Shown in pieces: positions 10,615-20,400 of a stretch of 64,000 bases of DNA (its first letter is position 1; each line of letters begins with the position of its first letter). This DNA comes from an uncultured Candidatus Poseidoniales archaeon (GTDB taxonomy: Archaea > Thermoplasmatota > Poseidoniia > Poseidoniales > Thalassarchaeaceae), in assembly GCA_902593945.1 (NCBI GenBank), contig CACJKA010000003.1, positions 53,864-117,863 on the forward strand. Direction: 5' to 3'. The position numbers and the translations under genes were made by a program. A model generated the notes under the pieces. That model searched no databases and was not told the DNA's origin. It worked only from the letters and a program-made list of their open reading frames with translations.

Positions 10615-10690
10615 TCAGGTCTTGTAGGGGATTAATTCAAGAGCGTGATTTATAACGAAGTTATGAAACTCCCAGTGCGAAGGCGATTTT

Positions 10691-11689
10691 ATGAATGAGA
10701 TTTCTTCTAATAATTTGGTCATTGAAACTGTAGACCTAGTGAAGATGTATGGCCCTCATGTTGCCTTAGAAGGCCTTAATCTGAAATTAGAATCAGGTGC
10801 TATTGGTATTTTAGGGCCTAATGGTGCCGGTAAATCTACATTCTTCAAATGTATTCTAGGTCTTATTACAACTACATCAGGGCAAGGCAAGGTTCTAGGT
10901 TATGATATTAAAACACAGGGCGATATTATTCGTTCTAGAATAGGATATATGCCTGAATATGACTCATTAGATCCAGAATTAGCAGCCCTCGATCAAGTAC
11001 GTTATTCGGGAGAATTAATTGGCATGAACCCAGCACATGCTACACAAAGAGCGCATGAAGTATTGGAATATGTAGGGCTTAAAGATCAGAGATATAGAAA
11101 AATAGGCACATTTAGTACTGGGATGAAACAAGCTGCTAAATTAGCATGTGCTTTAATTCATGATCCCGAGATATTGATTTGTGATGAACCAACTAATGGG
11201 CTTGATCAACGTTCAAGAGAGTTCATGTTACAAACATTAAGAAATACTGTCCAACAAGGAAACAGGACTGTATTAATGAGTGGTCACGTAATGGACGATA
11301 TTCAGGAAGTTTGCGACAGTATTGTGATGATACATAAGGGCAAAATAGTGGTCCATAGTCGAATTGAGGAGTTGGCAAGTCAAGTTGATGAAGAGATAGA
11401 AATTTCTGTTTGGGGCGGTTCATCTAGAATGCAAGAATCATTGGAGTCTCGAGGCTTATCTGTTCGTCGTTTAGGTAGGTTAATTAGAGTAAAAGTCGAG
11501 TCAGAAGATACAATTTCAGTCATCTTAAAATGTGCAGTTGAGAGCGGAGTACAGGTTCGTAAAATGGGTGAGTATGAACCGGATTTAGAAGATATTTTCT
11601 TATTAATAATGGACAAGTTAGGGGCCGAAGTAAAGACGACCTCTGATTTGATGACTTCGGAACATACAGGAGGTGCGAACAATGAGTGA
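10691..11689 (+). CDS. ABC transporter ATP-binding protein
   Basis: GILGPNGAGKSTFFKCILGL (Walker A), FSTGMKQAAKLACALIHDPEILICDEPTNGLD (signature/Walker B). Confidence 0.93.
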   Translation: MNEISSNNLVIETVDLVKMYGPHVALEGLNLKLESGAIGILGPNGAGKSTFFKCILGLITTTSGQGKVLGYDIKTQGDIIRSRIGYMPEYDSLDPELAALDQVRYSGELIGMNPAHATQRAHEVLEYVGLKDQRYRKIGTFSTGMKQAAKLACALIHDPEILICDEPTNGLDQRSREFMLQTLRNTVQQGNRTVLMSGHVMDDIQEVCDSIVMIHKGKIVVHSRIEELASQVDEEIEISVWGGSSRMQESLESRGLSVRRLGRLIRVKVESEDTISVILKCAVESGVQVRKMGEYEPDLEDIFLLIMDKLGAEVKTTSDLMTSEHTGGANNE

Positions 11690-12695
11690 GGATTTGATTG
11701 ACCTAGATGGTGGTCAAACTCGAATGGAAGCTGCTTATGGTTCAGATGATGGCGATGAAGATCTTTTTGCTATTACTGCCAAGAGAGAGGCATCAGTAGG
11801 TGCGATATTTGAACAGAATTATCGACCATGGGATGGAGATTTTGGACCTCGCTGGGTCAGAAATTATGCAATTTTTAGACATCATGTATTTGGTTTATTT
11901 AGTTCAAAAGGTCATCGTAATTATAATCCATTTATCCGACTTACAATTTTAGTAATCTTCATTGGTGCAATCTCTCCCATTGCGATGTTATTCTTCTCAT
12001 CTCTTTTTGGCGCCGAACCTGATGGTTTTATCGATAAAATGTGGGGTGTTAATAGGAGTAATCTTTGGGGTCAGGTATTGGGTTATTTCCCGAGAAATCT
12101 ATGTTATTGGCCACTTTTAACAGCACTTGTTGTAGGTGGAATGATTTCTGATGATAGAAGGAATGGAACCAGTGCTATATATTTCTCCAGACCTGTTACT
12201 AGAGTAGATTATACAATGATGAAATATCTCAGTGTGGCGGTAGTTTTAGGGTTTGTAATCATATTTTCATATATGTTATACTATACTTTAGCTATAGTTT
12301 TCAAAGGCGAAGGTTGGGGATTTTTAATTGATACTCTACCTATGTTCTTAGCTGGTTTATTATGTAGTATATTACTAGTAATCACATACACTTCGATAGG
12401 TCTAGCATTGTCTAGTATCAGTCAAAGTCGTTTTTTCTCAGCTATTGCCTTTTTGAGTATAATATATGGTACAAAACTAGTCGCTTTATTGATTGATCTT
12501 CAGTTTGAAACATCGATATTGTATATCTTAAGTCCATATGATTGTCTTGCTCATTTTGGACAGTGGATGTTGGGATTAGAACTAAATTATTCTCACTCTT
12601 TATCACTATCTGTCGTCTCTTTAATTTTAATGAATCTAGTATCAATTTTAGTATTAGTTTCTAGAGTTAGTTCACTGGAGGTTACAAGAGAATGA
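11682..12695 (+). CDS. ABC-2 type transporter permease
   Basis: Multi-TM protein with GGMISDDRRNGTSAIYFSRPVTRVDYTMMKYLS motif between two ABC ATPase genes; start at ATG 11682 preferred over 11673. Confidence 0.82.
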   Translation: MSEDLIDLDGGQTRMEAAYGSDDGDEDLFAITAKREASVGAIFEQNYRPWDGDFGPRWVRNYAIFRHHVFGLFSSKGHRNYNPFIRLTILVIFIGAISPIAMLFFSSLFGAEPDGFIDKMWGVNRSNLWGQVLGYFPRNLCYWPLLTALVVGGMISDDRRNGTSAIYFSRPVTRVDYTMMKYLSVAVVLGFVIIFSYMLYYTLAIVFKGEGWGFLIDTLPMFLAGLLCSILLVITYTSIGLALSSISQSRFFSAIAFLSIIYGTKLVALLIDLQFETSILYILSPYDCLAHFGQWMLGLELNYSHSLSLSVVSLILMNLVSILVLVSRVSSLEVTRE

Positions 12696-13630
12696 GTGAT
12701 GATATCAAAGTACCTTCAGTATTAGTTGAGAATGCATCTAAATGGTACGGGCAAGTGATCGGAATTAATGACGTGTCTCTAGCTATTGAAGGAGGAGTTA
12801 CTGGAATATTAGGACCCAATGGAGCAGGTAAGTCTACTTTATTTAAGTTATTAATGGGTAGAATTAAGCCCAATCAAGGTAGTGTGAAATTATTTGGAAT
12901 TGATCCTTGGGAAGACACATCTCCTTATCGAAGAATAGGTTATGTTAGTGAATCTGAGAGACTTTATGATTGGATGACTGGTCAAGATTTTGTTTCTACT
13001 TTGGCTAGATTACATGGAATGACTCGTAATGAAGCGGACTCTAGAGCAGAACATGTTTTAGAATTCGTTGGCCTTTATGATGTTCGTCATAAAGAAATCG
13101 GCAAGTATAGTAAAGGGATGAGGCAGAGAGTTAAGATTGCACATGCCTTAGTCCACGATCCTGATTTAATAATTTTAGATGAGCCGCTACATGGGTGTGA
13201 CCCTATTGCAAGAACCAGTATTATGAATGTGATAAAAGAACTCGGAAATCAAGGTAAAACAGTTTTAGTTTCTAGTCATATTTTGGAAGAGATTGAAAGA
13301 ATTACTGAACAAATAGTAATATTACACAATGGAAGATTGTTGGCTCTAGGGAATATTTATGCTATCCGAGATCTACTGGATAAACATCCACATAGAATTA
13401 TGATTACGACCGAAGAGCCTAGGAAATTAGCTAACGCATTTATCGGTGAAGAACCCATTTACGGTGTGAGATTCCCAGAAGAGGGTAAGTTAGAGATTCA
13501 AACTAATGATTTATCTGCCGCCCATTCAGTTTTACCTAGAGTCATTGTTGAATCGGAAGTAAAAGTATCAAGAATTGATAATCCCGATGACAATTTAGAA
13601 TCTTTACTTGAATATTTGATTGGAGGCTAA
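12692..13630 (+). CDS. ABC transporter ATP-binding protein
   Basis: GILGPNGAGKSTLFKLLMG, YSKGMRQRVKIAHALVHDPDLIILDEPLHGCDP; 4-nt overlap with preceding permease. Confidence 0.93.
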   Translation: MSDDIKVPSVLVENASKWYGQVIGINDVSLAIEGGVTGILGPNGAGKSTLFKLLMGRIKPNQGSVKLFGIDPWEDTSPYRRIGYVSESERLYDWMTGQDFVSTLARLHGMTRNEADSRAEHVLEFVGLYDVRHKEIGKYSKGMRQRVKIAHALVHDPDLIILDEPLHGCDPIARTSIMNVIKELGNQGKTVLVSSHILEEIERITEQIVILHNGRLLALGNIYAIRDLLDKHPHRIMITTEEPRKLANAFIGEEPIYGVRFPEEGKLEIQTNDLSAAHSVLPRVIVESEVKVSRIDNPDDNLESLLEYLIGG

Positions 13631-13633
13631 TAA

Positions 13634-15316
13634 ATGACAGAAATAGATAAACAAGGTAGAAACCTTTCAACTACTGTTTGGACTCAACTTGATAGGAAGG
13701 CCGGAGCCATTACAGAACTAACTATCAGACAACTCCGTAACCGAATTTCTACTTGGGTTGTTTTGGGAGTAGGTGTGCTATTAATTTCCCTCTTACTCGT
13801 ATTTTATATTGATTCAATCAGGGATGAGTTCGAACCTTATGATAATGATGGAGATAGTGAAGATTGGGATAATGATGGATATCCATTAGGACAAGAAAAC
13901 ATCTATGGAACCAGTGACTATGATGAATTCAACTTCCCAGGTTCATCAGAGTATATCTATCAGGGCGATGTAGATTGGAATGATCAACCTCGAACTCATG
14001 AGGGGAATCATACCTGGTATTATGCATGGGGTTATTTTAATCCAATATGGATTGATGTAAACGCCTCTAATCCTTTTATCTATAATTATGATTGGATAGA
14101 TTGGAGTTTAGGAGATTATTTCTGTGAGGAAGAAGGTTTAGGTAGCGACCCATTTGAAATTGGTCCAAACGGTTATTATGGATTTGAAAATATAGATAGA
14201 AATTATTGTCAATTCGAAAATGGAACTTACATAATGTTTGGAGCCGCATTTAGTGGAGAAGGAGAATTTTTTGTAGAGCCGGGATGGAATACTGAATGGG
14301 GTTATGTAACTGAATCATTTTTTGTCGAAAAGCATCCTAAATCAATGTATATCGATGAAGATGATATTGATTGGGATGGGACAAGTGTATCTAGTTCTCA
14401 AGGATTCGATGATGATGGTGACTGTCTTAAGGATGATTATCTAGTTGAAAGCACTCCTAGCGATAGTAATAGGAATGGAATATACTGTGATGTACAGTGG
14501 ACATATGATCAATATGGGAATCTTATTAGTATCAGAGCAGATTCTAATGTTGATGAAGATCCTGACGACTCTAGACATATTGGCGAATCAAGTCATCGAA
14601 CATTCATAATTGGAACCGGGAAAATAGCATTTGTAATGTTGCTCGGGCTATTCTTACCTCTATTTTTAGCACTGGGTCTGGTAAGAGATGAATCTGAGAA
14701 TGGAACTTTACATTATCTTCTTTCCAAACCAATTCATCGAGGTGAATTTATTCTATACCGATTATTAGGTTATCTAGCGATTGTTGTTTCTTATACTGTG
14801 ATATTAACTTTTATAATTGCATTTATCACTTCAATTATCGGACCAGGGGAATCAATAATCCGCCTCTCTGATTATCCTGTATGGATGGGTATTTCACTTT
14901 CTACGATACTAGTTTTGATAGCATATGGGTCAGTATTCAATACTGTCGGCTTAGTTTTACCTCGATATGGAGTTTATCTTTGTATCTTATTTGGAGTATG
15001 GGAATTTTTAATGGGGCTTTTCACTATCACTATTCCTAGTTCTGATATAACTATGTTATCTATTTCTCATTGGGCAATACAGATTATTGATGCTACTGTA
15101 ATGATTGCTTGGAGCGATACTCCACTAATGCAGCAACAAGCTGACGCATTTGGTTTGGAAACTGGAATTTCCTTTTTCTGGCATCCTCCCGTTCATACTT
15201 TGGGTACTGGAAGCCCCTTCGTTGCATTGATAATTAGTGTGGTTTTCATACTAATTTTTAGTTTGGGAATGATTTTGATAGGGCAACTAATTTTCAGGAA
15301 AAAGGAAATAATGTGA
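13634..15316 (+). CDS. ABC-2 type permease with large acidic extracytoplasmic insertion
   Basis: TM1, then about 280 aa rich in Asp/Gly/Tyr (DNDGDSEDWDNDGYPLG, GFDDDGDCLKDDYLVESTPSDSNRNGIYC), then GLVRDESENGTLHYLLSKPIHRGEFILYRLLGY and further TMs. Confidence 0.8.
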   Translation: MTEIDKQGRNLSTTVWTQLDRKAGAITELTIRQLRNRISTWVVLGVGVLLISLLLVFYIDSIRDEFEPYDNDGDSEDWDNDGYPLGQENIYGTSDYDEFNFPGSSEYIYQGDVDWNDQPRTHEGNHTWYYAWGYFNPIWIDVNASNPFIYNYDWIDWSLGDYFCEEEGLGSDPFEIGPNGYYGFENIDRNYCQFENGTYIMFGAAFSGEGEFFVEPGWNTEWGYVTESFFVEKHPKSMYIDEDDIDWDGTSVSSSQGFDDDGDCLKDDYLVESTPSDSNRNGIYCDVQWTYDQYGNLISIRADSNVDEDPDDSRHIGESSHRTFIIGTGKIAFVMLLGLFLPLFLALGLVRDESENGTLHYLLSKPIHRGEFILYRLLGYLAIVVSYTVILTFIIAFITSIIGPGESIIRLSDYPVWMGISLSTILVLIAYGSVFNTVGLVLPRYGVYLCILFGVWEFLMGLFTITIPSSDITMLSISHWAIQIIDATVMIAWSDTPLMQQQADAFGLETGISFFWHPPVHTLGTGSPFVALIISVVFILIFSLGMILIGQLIFRKKEIM

Positions 15317-16521
15317 TTCTTATGAAAGATGAATTAACTAGATTTTCTGGAGATTATTCATCATTATGGCGTTTAGACATCATGCCTTCTTTACCGCGCC
15401 TTTCATGGTGGTGGTGGTGGGTGATATTATTCGTCCCTGACCCTGATAATCCTTCACGTTCAAGACAATTGATGGTCCTATGGTCTTCGAAAGAAACACC
15501 AGCAATACGTGTTAATGATCATTGGTGGAAACCGGGTTCAAGGATGAGGGTTGATGAACATGGGGGTCATGTAGTCCCTGGGATGGTATGCTCATGGTGG
15601 TATGATGGTAAAGATATGCACGAGCCTCTAATTATGAAGGAATGTAAGATGGTTTCTATAGATGACAAACATCCATTATGGCCATCTGAGGGTTCTGGAG
15701 AAGGTTCTGGCGCAGTAGTTCCATTAGTTGATGAAGATTTATCGCTCGGACTGACTGAAGGGAACAAGAAATTTTGGCTTAATTTAACTAGTGATGAAGG
15801 TGCCCAGAAAAATGGTGCACCTAAGTCAATTAAGGCAGAACTAACTCCTTGGTGGGGTCCACCAAGTAAATTGACGTACAAGAATAATGTATTTCTCTCT
15901 AATATGGGATATGATATATTGAGGATACAGGGAACTAAAGCTTCTGTAATAATTGATGGCGAAAATTTTGAAGGAACCGGATATTTCCAGAAAGTTAGCG
16001 TTCAGGCACCAACAGTTCCTTGGTTTTGGGGTATGTTACATTTTGATGATGGTTCTTATCTCGATTGGTTTATGCCACATATTTCGTTTTCTTGTCTGAA
16101 CATGGACGATAAACCCTGGAAATTAAGAGATATTTTTAGAAGAAAAATGAGTGGTTCAGGAATCTTTCATGACGCTAAAAGAGACGCAACTCACGAATTT
16201 AAAAATTGTGAGGTTGAATTAGTTGAGCCAAATGGAGATGAAGAAATTTTATTTGATAATCATGGCAATAAATTACCTAAATTCAGAGTCCGTTTATGGA
16301 ATGAGAAGACCAAAGTCTCCTTAGAAGTTAGAGCCGCCTCTCGAGCCAGATGGACCTTTGATCAACCAACTCGTGCAGGGATGGTTAGCCATCTTACATA
16401 CAACGAATATCCTCTTGAATTGTTGAGAATATCAATTTTAGACGAGAAAGGACTTCGCACAAAGAATGATTACTCTTGGATACACGGTAATGCTGAGCAT
16501 TCATGGGGATTATTACATTAG
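15313..16521 (+). CDS. Conserved-looking hypothetical protein of the ABC operon (Trp-rich; possible AttH/CrtC-like beta-barrel)
   Basis: GTG start overlapping the previous stop; SWWWWWVILFVPDPDNPSRSRQLMVLWSSK, VPWFWGMLHFDDGSYLDWF. Fold assignment is tentative. Confidence 0.6.
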   Translation: MILMKDELTRFSGDYSSLWRLDIMPSLPRLSWWWWWVILFVPDPDNPSRSRQLMVLWSSKETPAIRVNDHWWKPGSRMRVDEHGGHVVPGMVCSWWYDGKDMHEPLIMKECKMVSIDDKHPLWPSEGSGEGSGAVVPLVDEDLSLGLTEGNKKFWLNLTSDEGAQKNGAPKSIKAELTPWWGPPSKLTYKNNVFLSNMGYDILRIQGTKASVIIDGENFEGTGYFQKVSVQAPTVPWFWGMLHFDDGSYLDWFMPHISFSCLNMDDKPWKLRDIFRRKMSGSGIFHDAKRDATHEFKNCEVELVEPNGDEEILFDNHGNKLPKFRVRLWNEKTKVSLEVRAASRARWTFDQPTRAGMVSHLTYNEYPLELLRISILDEKGLRTKNDYSWIHGNAEHSWGLLH

Positions 16522-16533
16522 GAGGTGCCTTGA

Positions 16534-17448
16534 TTGAATGAAATTGTTTCTGAATCAAGAGATTCTATTGATGAAGATTTAGTAAGAAAAAAGTTCCCTC
16601 AATTAGAGGTTAATGAGACTCCTATATGGATGGGTGCTCCAACATTTCTTTCATATTCACCAAGATATTTGCTTGCTGTAATAATTTTTTCTATTCATTT
16701 TATTTTCTACCGTGTAGCGGTGACAGTATATGCCGAAGGAATGGAGGGATTCTTCTACACCTTTTTACGCATAATAGATCAACTATTTGACTTAATTGAC
16801 GTCTTTGCTTTCGTTATCGTGATGCTTCTTATTGCGAGAATTAATCATTTTCTAAATATCTCTACATCAAATCTAAGAACTACTCTTTTCTTGTTAGTTA
16901 TTGGTTTCATTCCCTCAACTTGGTACGTAATAAATATAATTGATTGGATATTATTATTGCTAGGCAAAGAAGGGCTAAATGTCCCTGAGTGGTTTGATAC
17001 TTGGTTTCTAGCATTGGGAATAATAAACACCATAATGTTCCTAATTTATACAGTTACTTCTCAATTCTCTTATTCATATTTAATTACAGACAAGAATATT
17101 TACATAAGGAGAAAAATTTTATTCTTTTATAATTCAATTACAATTTTTAGCCTAGATGAACTAGTGAATCTCAAAACACATATGTCATACTTTGGTAAAA
17201 TAATGGGTTATGGCAACATATTACCTATTGTTGAGGAAAATTTAGAAATGCAATCAAAAGTCAAGATTCAAAGAGTGGGATTTCAAAAGGTAATTCATAT
17301 AATCAAGCTACTTATTTCTTATAAGATAGTAAAAAAAGAGTTAATGAAGCCTCCTTCTGAATGTATTTTTGGAGTTAAAAAACCAATGAGAGTATACGAA
17401 TTAGCAAGTGAATTGATGGATGAAAATAATACTGAATCAGAAATTTAA
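16534..17448 (+). CDS. Membrane protein with C-terminal PH-like (bPH2-type) domain
   Basis: About five hydrophobic segments then SYLITDKNIYIRRKILFFYNSITIFSLDELVNL, similar to bPH2 proteins. Confidence 0.55.
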   Translation: MNEIVSESRDSIDEDLVRKKFPQLEVNETPIWMGAPTFLSYSPRYLLAVIIFSIHFIFYRVAVTVYAEGMEGFFYTFLRIIDQLFDLIDVFAFVIVMLLIARINHFLNISTSNLRTTLFLLVIGFIPSTWYVINIIDWILLLLGKEGLNVPEWFDTWFLALGIINTIMFLIYTVTSQFSYSYLITDKNIYIRRKILFFYNSITIFSLDELVNLKTHMSYFGKIMGYGNILPIVEENLEMQSKVKIQRVGFQKVIHIIKLLISYKIVKKELMKPPSECIFGVKKPMRVYELASELMDENNTESEI

Positions 17449-17502
17449 GTTTCCGCATCATTATTAATGAAAAGGTATCGAGAGAACATTAGAGGGATTC
17501 AC

Positions 17503-18048
17503 ATGTCCGAAGAAGATATCATCACAATAGCAGCACAACACATTACCAAAGGAGATTTCATGGGGGCCATGGAAATATTTGAGAATCACGTTAATGACAA
17601 TCCCAAAGATCCTGCCGGATATCACGGATGGGCGGAGGCAGCAATGTTCGAAATTCAAGAAAATGGGAATTTCGATGAAAAAGGAAATGACAGAATAAAT
17701 GAGGGAAAGGTACAATCATATCTTCGAAAAGCTGCCGGTTTAGAACCAGATAATGCCGAATATCAGGCTGCGTTTGCAAATGCTCTAGTTGAGTTCGACC
17801 GTGTTCCTATGGCTGTCCGTGAATTTAAGAAACTAATTGAGCTTGGTAAGAAAATAGAAGATGTTGATGTTTCTTTCCATCTTTATGAAGCGGCTAAACA
17901 ATTAATTGACTCTATTGATGTTAAAGTTGGTTATGATCGTAGCGAGCAGTTTGCAAGGCAATTTATTCCTGTTGCAATAGAATTCGCTATCCTAGGATTA
18001 GGCTTCTCTTCTGTTGAAGAAGCAATGGAATACCTTTCTGAGGAATAA
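17503..18048 (+). CDS. TPR-like repeat protein
   Basis: MSEEDIITIAAQHITKGDFMGAMEIFENHVNDNPKDPAGYHGWAEAAM ... LRKAAGLEPDNAEYQAAFANALVEFDRVPMAVREFKKLIELG helical repeats. Start chosen at ATG 17503. Confidence 0.65.
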   Translation: MSEEDIITIAAQHITKGDFMGAMEIFENHVNDNPKDPAGYHGWAEAAMFEIQENGNFDEKGNDRINEGKVQSYLRKAAGLEPDNAEYQAAFANALVEFDRVPMAVREFKKLIELGKKIEDVDVSFHLYEAAKQLIDSIDVKVGYDRSEQFARQFIPVAIEFAILGLGFSSVEEAMEYLSEE

Positions 18049-18945
18049 TTGGGGGTTTTCCGATTGACTAGCGGCCGCATAATGGTCGCATTTGGTTACC
18101 ACGGTAGTCATTTTCATGGATCACAGATTCAGCCAGATGTCCCTACAGTACAAAAAGCGATAGAAAATGCGTTAAGGAAAGTTAGTTGGTGGACTGATGG
18201 ATGTTTAGAAATGTCCAGCCGTACTGATGCTGGTGTCAGTGTTAGGATGAATCTAGCTTGTATTGATATACCAATTACAGTTTGGAAAGAGGTAGAGAAA
18301 AAAACTATTCTTAAAGTTCTGAATAATCGATTCCCTGAGGGTTTATGTGCATGGGATTTAGTCAAAGTAAGTTCTGATGTAAGGAGTAGGGCAGCAAAAA
18401 ATCGAACTTATCTTTATCGAACAGAATTAATTGAAGAATGGTCGTCAGGAATTAATGAGAATTTATTTATTGATGCCTGTGAGTTTATTATTGGTACACA
18501 TAATTTTACAAATTTTTGTAAACTAGAAGAAGACAAAAATCCAATCCGTACAATTGATTTTTGTAAACCTTGGTATTCTTCCGACGGAAGAATTATAGGA
18601 ATATGTCTTAGTTCTGAGGCATTTTTATGGAATCAGGTTAGAAGACTTGCAGCGGCAATTACTGGTGTCGCAACTGGAAGAATTAATTTCGATATATTCA
18701 AATCAGCCTTAGAAAATCCTGAATCTTCAGTTGACCTAGGGAGAGCTCCTTCTAATGGCCTAATACTTTGGTCTATTGAACATCAATATTCTGAAAGAAT
18801 GGGATTGGATTGTGAACCAGATACTAATGGTTTTTCAACCCCTCCAGAAAAAAGACATCGATTTAAGAGATGGTTATCTATGGCCAAGTTAGAGATGGGA
18901 ATGCTAATTGAAAGAGATTGGGAAAATTCTCTCAATCTAGCTTGA
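18049..18945 (+). CDS. truA: tRNA pseudouridine synthase A
   Basis: VAFGYHGSHFHGSQIQPDVPTVQKAIENAL ... SSRTDAGVSV (catalytic Asp) ... FLWNQVRRLAAAI. Start codon uncertain (TTG at 18049, or an internal start). Confidence 0.9.
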   Translation: MGVFRLTSGRIMVAFGYHGSHFHGSQIQPDVPTVQKAIENALRKVSWWTDGCLEMSSRTDAGVSVRMNLACIDIPITVWKEVEKKTILKVLNNRFPEGLCAWDLVKVSSDVRSRAAKNRTYLYRTELIEEWSSGINENLFIDACEFIIGTHNFTNFCKLEEDKNPIRTIDFCKPWYSSDGRIIGICLSSEAFLWNQVRRLAAAITGVATGRINFDIFKSALENPESSVDLGRAPSNGLILWSIEHQYSERMGLDCEPDTNGFSTPPEKRHRFKRWLSMAKLEMGMLIERDWENSLNLA

Positions 18946-19366
18946 TTTCTAATATGTCACCATCTTTACATGGCATCAATTCTCTTAGGAACGAACCTGA
19001 AATTATTTCCGCCGTTTCGGTATGCCTTGTTAAGTCTGGAATTAATATTGCACAGCCTATCCAGTTTTCTTTATCTGATGATATTTTTCCAAGAAATGCC
19101 GTTGCCCCTCCAAAAGACCTTCCATCTCTTTCGAAACCTTTGATTCTGAATGGCTTAGACTTTATTGTAACATCCCCTTCTTCAAGACCTGATAGAATTC
19201 TTAGATTCTGATAGTCTTTTAGACTATTATTGTCCATATCAAGATTCAAAGTTCCAGGCCACGCACTAACTTCAAGAACTTTCTTGAATTGTTCTTGGTA
19301 ATGAGGTTGAGCCATGAATACATGTGCTCTTCCGAGGCCACTGGTCACTTTACCCGATAGGCGCAT
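18932..19366 (-). CDS. ribK: CTP-dependent (archaeal) riboflavin kinase, DUF120 family
   Basis: MRLSGKVTSGLGRAHVFM ... WPGTLNLDMDN ... ATAFLGKIS ... CAILIPDLTRHTETAEIIS ... GDILEIKLD. Confidence 0.88.
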   Translation of the reverse strand: MRLSGKVTSGLGRAHVFMAQPHYQEQFKKVLEVSAWPGTLNLDMDNNSLKDYQNLRILSGLEEGDVTIKSKPFRIKGFERDGRSFGGATAFLGKISSDKENWIGCAILIPDLTRHTETAEIISGSFLRELMPCKDGDILEIKLD

Positions 19367-19413
19367 GATTGTTCGCCCTATTGTTTATTCAAGAGGGTTG
19401 CCACTAGAACATA

Positions 19414-20304
19414 CTATAATTTTAGTACATCTCCGATTTCAGAAATTTTCCATCCATTTACTTCAACAAGTTTTCTTTGCTTTGACCCTATATCATTAAC
19501 TGGATTTGAATGATTTAAATGTAAAAAGGAAATTCTAGGATCATCTTCCATTTTTCTACCAAGAAGTTGGAGACTTTTCTGTATTGTAGGGTGCGGTATT
19601 TCCGATATATTTCTTCCAGGTAATTCTTCCATGCTCCAAAATGTCCCATCAATTAATGCTTCATTGATATCAAACATTTTCAAAAAGTCTCTAATATTTT
19701 CTTTCGAATAATGTTCCAATGTTTCTTCCCAAGAATCTTGATCCGGCATAAATAGAATATTTTTTTCATTTCCTTTGATAATTATTGCAGCAGTATCTCC
19801 TAATTCACTCCTGTGAGGTATTGGGATAAACTGTAGGGAAAAACCACAGCCTTCTTTTGGCTCAAATGATTGATAAAAATCCTTTGAATGGGTCTTAATA
19901 TTATTTTCCTTAATCATTAATTCAATATCACTTCTTCCATCAAAAATATTTTTATTATCTCGACTGAGGAAAATATCAACTTCTTTTAATGCCATAACTG
20001 GTTTTCCAAATTGTCCGATGCCTTCGACATGCCCTAGGTGTAGGTGTGTAATGGATACTGTTTCAGGAATAAATAACTCATTTGCATCAGGAGTCCAAAT
20101 CATTAATTGTTCGCACAGATTTTTTGTAACCTCTACAATATGCTTTGACCCATCTGCTCCCAGAATTCCTAGAGATACTGGATATTTTCTTAGTTCCAAA
20201 TCTTTGTGTGCTTCCTTACACCTTTCACATGAGCAACCAGCTTGTGGTATTCCTCCGTCTTGGGCAGTTCCTAATATTGTTACACTAACTCCTGCCGCCA
20301 TCAA
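19414..20304 (-). CDS. MBL-fold metallohydrolase, PqqB-like
   Basis: VTILGTAQDGGIPQAGCSCERCKEA and VSITHLHLGHVEGIGQFGK. Confidence 0.8.
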   Translation of the reverse strand: MMAAGVSVTILGTAQDGGIPQAGCSCERCKEAHKDLELRKYPVSLGILGADGSKHIVEVTKNLCEQLMIWTPDANELFIPETVSITHLHLGHVEGIGQFGKPVMALKEVDIFLSRDNKNIFDGRSDIELMIKENNIKTHSKDFYQSFEPKEGCGFSLQFIPIPHRSELGDTAAIIIKGNEKNILFMPDQDSWEETLEHYSKENIRDFLKMFDINEALIDGTFWSMEELPGRNISEIPHPTIQKSLQLLGRKMEDDPRISFLHLNHSNPVNDIGSKQRKLVEVNGWKISEIGDVLKL

Positions 20305-20400
20305 GATATCCGTATGGGTTCCAATCTTTAACTCGTCGATTTACTAAATTAGTAATCATTTCATAGAAGCACCAATGAACTCTGTCCTCTTGGATAGTTC

